25,486 nt of DNA from Oscillospiraceae bacterium. GTDB taxonomy: Bacteria; Bacillota; Clostridia; UMGS1840; HGM11507. The notes under the pieces were generated by a model. It was not told the DNA's origin. It did not search any database and saw only the letters and a program-made list of their open reading frames with translations. The position numbers and the translations under genes are program-made. This document shows positions 24,427 through 25,486 of the stretch, one piece after another. The stretch spans positions 1 through 25,486 of the forward strand of contig SVKJ01000022.1 of the NCBI GenBank assembly GCA_015068525.1. The letters run 5' to 3'. Positions within the stretch are counted from its first letter, which is position 1. Every line of letters begins with the position of its first letter.

Positions 24427-25239
24427 ATGTACGATACTAGTGTATCGGATATTAACATTAAAAACATCGTTTCGGTTTGCCATGATATACGAATGCACGA
24501 TTGGACTCATGTTAGTTCTAAAGAAAAAAACATTCACACAATAGATATGGTATTAAAAGGTTCCTACTCCTTAGTATGCCACGATAAAACGTTTATCGCT
24601 CGTGAAAATGATTTTTTATATGTACCGCCTAATACCGCATTAACATCTCGCTCAGTTGCCCTTCCTACCGACATTATAATGGTTTATTTCACAGCAGAAA
24701 CAGAGAACGACTCGGATGCAAACATATTTAACAATGAGTTTATTCTTAGCAATTGTAACGACAGTATTAAGAACTCTTTTAAAAATATCAAGCACTCATT
24801 TTTATTAAAACAACCGGGTTATACTCTTGATATCAAAAAAAATATATATAAAATATTAAACGAAGTTGTTTCCAAAACATACACCAATAATCTCGGCAAT
24901 TACAATTACTATATAATCAAGGCTGCCGATGAATATATCAAGGCAAATTACCTTAGAGAAATTATTTCAATCGAACATCTTGCCGATTTATGTAAAATTA
25001 CGCCCTCGTATTTTACAAGAATTTTCAAAAGTGTATTTGGAGTATCTCCCAAAAAATATATAGTTGACTTAAAAATGCAGGCTGCCTGCGAATATCTTAC
25101 TTACACTTCTACTTCTATAAGCAATATTTCCAAAACTCTTGGATATGAAGATATTACTTACTTTACCGCCTCGTTTAAAAAACATTTCGGGATTTCTCCT
25201 ATGGAATATCGAAGAAAGTATAATATGATGATAAATTAA
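24427..25239 (+). CDS. AraC/XylS-family transcriptional regulator
   Basis: A 270-residue regulator. The start is placed at ATG 24427, since AAAGGGG lies 9 bases upstream; an ATG at 24418 has no spacing from that site, and an in-frame GTG at 24355 would add an odd hydrophobic leader. The N-terminal ~100 residues are a cupin-like sensing domain (HTIDMVLKGSYSLVCHDKTF, ENDFLYVPPNT). The C-terminal ~100 hold two helix-turn-helix motifs: ISIEHLADLCKITPSYFTRIFK and SISNISKTLGYEDITYFTASFKKHFGISP, the AraC signature. It is read divergently from the twelve-gene array and is the natural candidate to activate it on sensing a sugar. It has its own terminator. Family certain; target and ligand inferred. 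Confidence 0.93.
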   Translation: MYDTSVSDINIKNIVSVCHDIRMHDWTHVSSKEKNIHTIDMVLKGSYSLVCHDKTFIARENDFLYVPPNTALTSRSVALPTDIIMVYFTAETENDSDANIFNNEFILSNCNDSIKNSFKNIKHSFLLKQPGYTLDIKKNIYKILNEVVSKTYTNNLGNYNYYIIKAADEYIKANYLREIISIEHLADLCKITPSYFTRIFKSVFGVSPKKYIVDLKMQAACEYLTYTSTSISNISKTLGYEDITYFTASFKKHFGISPMEYRRKYNMMIN

Positions 25240-25255
25240 GATAAAAATTTGTAAC

Positions 25256-25294
25256 AAAAAAGACATTTTTCAAAAAATGAAAAATGTCTTTTTT
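25256..25294 (+). terminator. Terminator of the AraC-type regulator gene
   Basis: A perfect 16-bp stem (25256-25271 with 25279-25294, AAAAAAGACATTTTTC/GAAAAATGTCTTTTTT) has a 7-base loop and ends in a run of seven Ts. It begins 16 bases after the stop codon. Confidence 0.9.
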
Positions 25295-25332
25295 TGCGGG
25301 AAATCAAAACCATTGAGATATTTTAATTTTTT

Positions 25333-25350
25333 GTTTTGCGCAAGCAAAAC
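25333..25350. repeat. Small GCAA-loop hairpin in the gap before the IS element
   Basis: GTTTTGC (25333-25339) pairs with GCAAAAC (25344-25350) around a GCAA tetraloop. There is no T-run after it on either strand. Role unknown; the rest of the gap 25295-25365 shows nothing else. Confidence 0.4.
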
Positions 25351-25365
25351 TACCTTTTCGAAACT

Positions 25366-25486
25366 TGTCAAGTATTTCGGACAAATAAAAGAGTGAATTT
25401 TTACATCCATACAGAATTAGGTGTCTTGTAACCTATTCCCGAATGTAATCGCTCTGAATTGTAATACAAATATATGTAACTTAATA
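25366..25486 (-). mobile_element. 3' end of an IS3-family insertion sequence, cut by window edge
   Basis: The transposase 3' end is followed within about 35 bases by a candidate terminal inverted repeat beginning TGTCAAGTATTTCGGACA at about 25366. IS3 ends commonly begin with TG, and the 3' stop codon usually lies close to the right end. The exact boundary cannot be fixed without the other end. Confidence 0.6.
25401..25486 (-). CDS. IS3-family transposase (OrfB, integrase core), C-terminal fragment
   Basis: The last 28 codons are visible. They read YIYLYYNSERLHSGIGYKTP and end NSVWM, the typical C-terminal end (YI-x-YYN-x2-R-x-HS-x-LGY-x-TP) of the rve-type DDE transposase of IS3-family elements. 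The remainder lies beyond the right edge, so whether the gene is intact is unknown. Confidence 0.85.
   Translation of the reverse strand, partial: LSYIYLYYNSERLHSGIGYKTPNSVWM

Noticed and set aside
1..25486. CRISPR array, tRNA, rRNA, riboswitch or phage genes
   Set aside because: No spaced direct repeats, cloverleaf, rRNA stretch, known aptamer core or phage structural gene was seen on either strand.

Overview
The window is AT-rich, low-GC DNA. Its strong AGGAGG-type ribosome binding sites, S-layer homology (SLH) proteins, reverse rubrerythrin and LplA-type binding lipoprotein point to an anaerobic Firmicute of the class Clostridia, probably an uncultured gut or rumen-type lineage. The taxonomic call is inference from gene content and style; no rRNA or tRNA gene is present.

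Left end (1-1520): housekeeping genes on the minus strand. A reverse rubrerythrin runs off the left edge and is preceded by a near-consensus promoter with a Fur/PerR-type box on it. Next is trmO (tRNA m6t6A37 methyltransferase) with its own promoter and terminator.

Small divergent unit (1521-2310): a short lipoprotein of unknown function and a 49-residue ribbon-helix-helix regulator are read away from each other. The shared promoter region carries several TAGTAT half-sites. A REP-like hairpin with a GGGACAGCCAC core follows.

Main locus (2397-24157): twelve genes, all on the minus strand and closely packed, so transcription enters from the right. In order of transcription they are: an SLH-anchored beta-propeller protein; a second, secreted propeller paralogue without SLH repeats; a ConA/LamG-like protein with C-terminal SLH repeats; a large protein with N-terminal SLH repeats; a class I glutamine amidotransferase-type hydrolase; a secreted two-ConA-domain protein; a 46-residue small protein; a nitrilase-superfamily amidase with an extra N-terminal beta-domain; an LplA-like substrate-binding lipoprotein; a smaller secreted protein; a 48-residue small protein; and a cytoplasmic GH20-like hexosaminidase. 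A strong terminator closes the array. A divergent AraC-family regulator (24427-25239) sits at its head and is the obvious candidate controller.

The content suggests a surface system that binds a complex carbohydrate or glycoconjugate, passes oligomers to a binding lipoprotein and processes them inside the cell with a hexosaminidase and two amide hydrolases. The substrate is not known, and the transport permeases expected with the binding protein are not in this window.

The most novel signal is a repeated gene pair. Two secreted proteins share a C-terminal module (InlB-like beta-repeat plus a roughly 100-residue terminal domain), and each is followed at once by a homologous 46-48 residue small protein (YxKP start, WLE centre, IT-x-Y end) with its own strong ribosome binding site; one pair overlaps as TAATG. 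A 145-bp MITE-like inverted-repeat element lies after one pair. The right edge holds the 3' end of an IS3-family transposase. No stretch longer than 300 bases lacks a gene.
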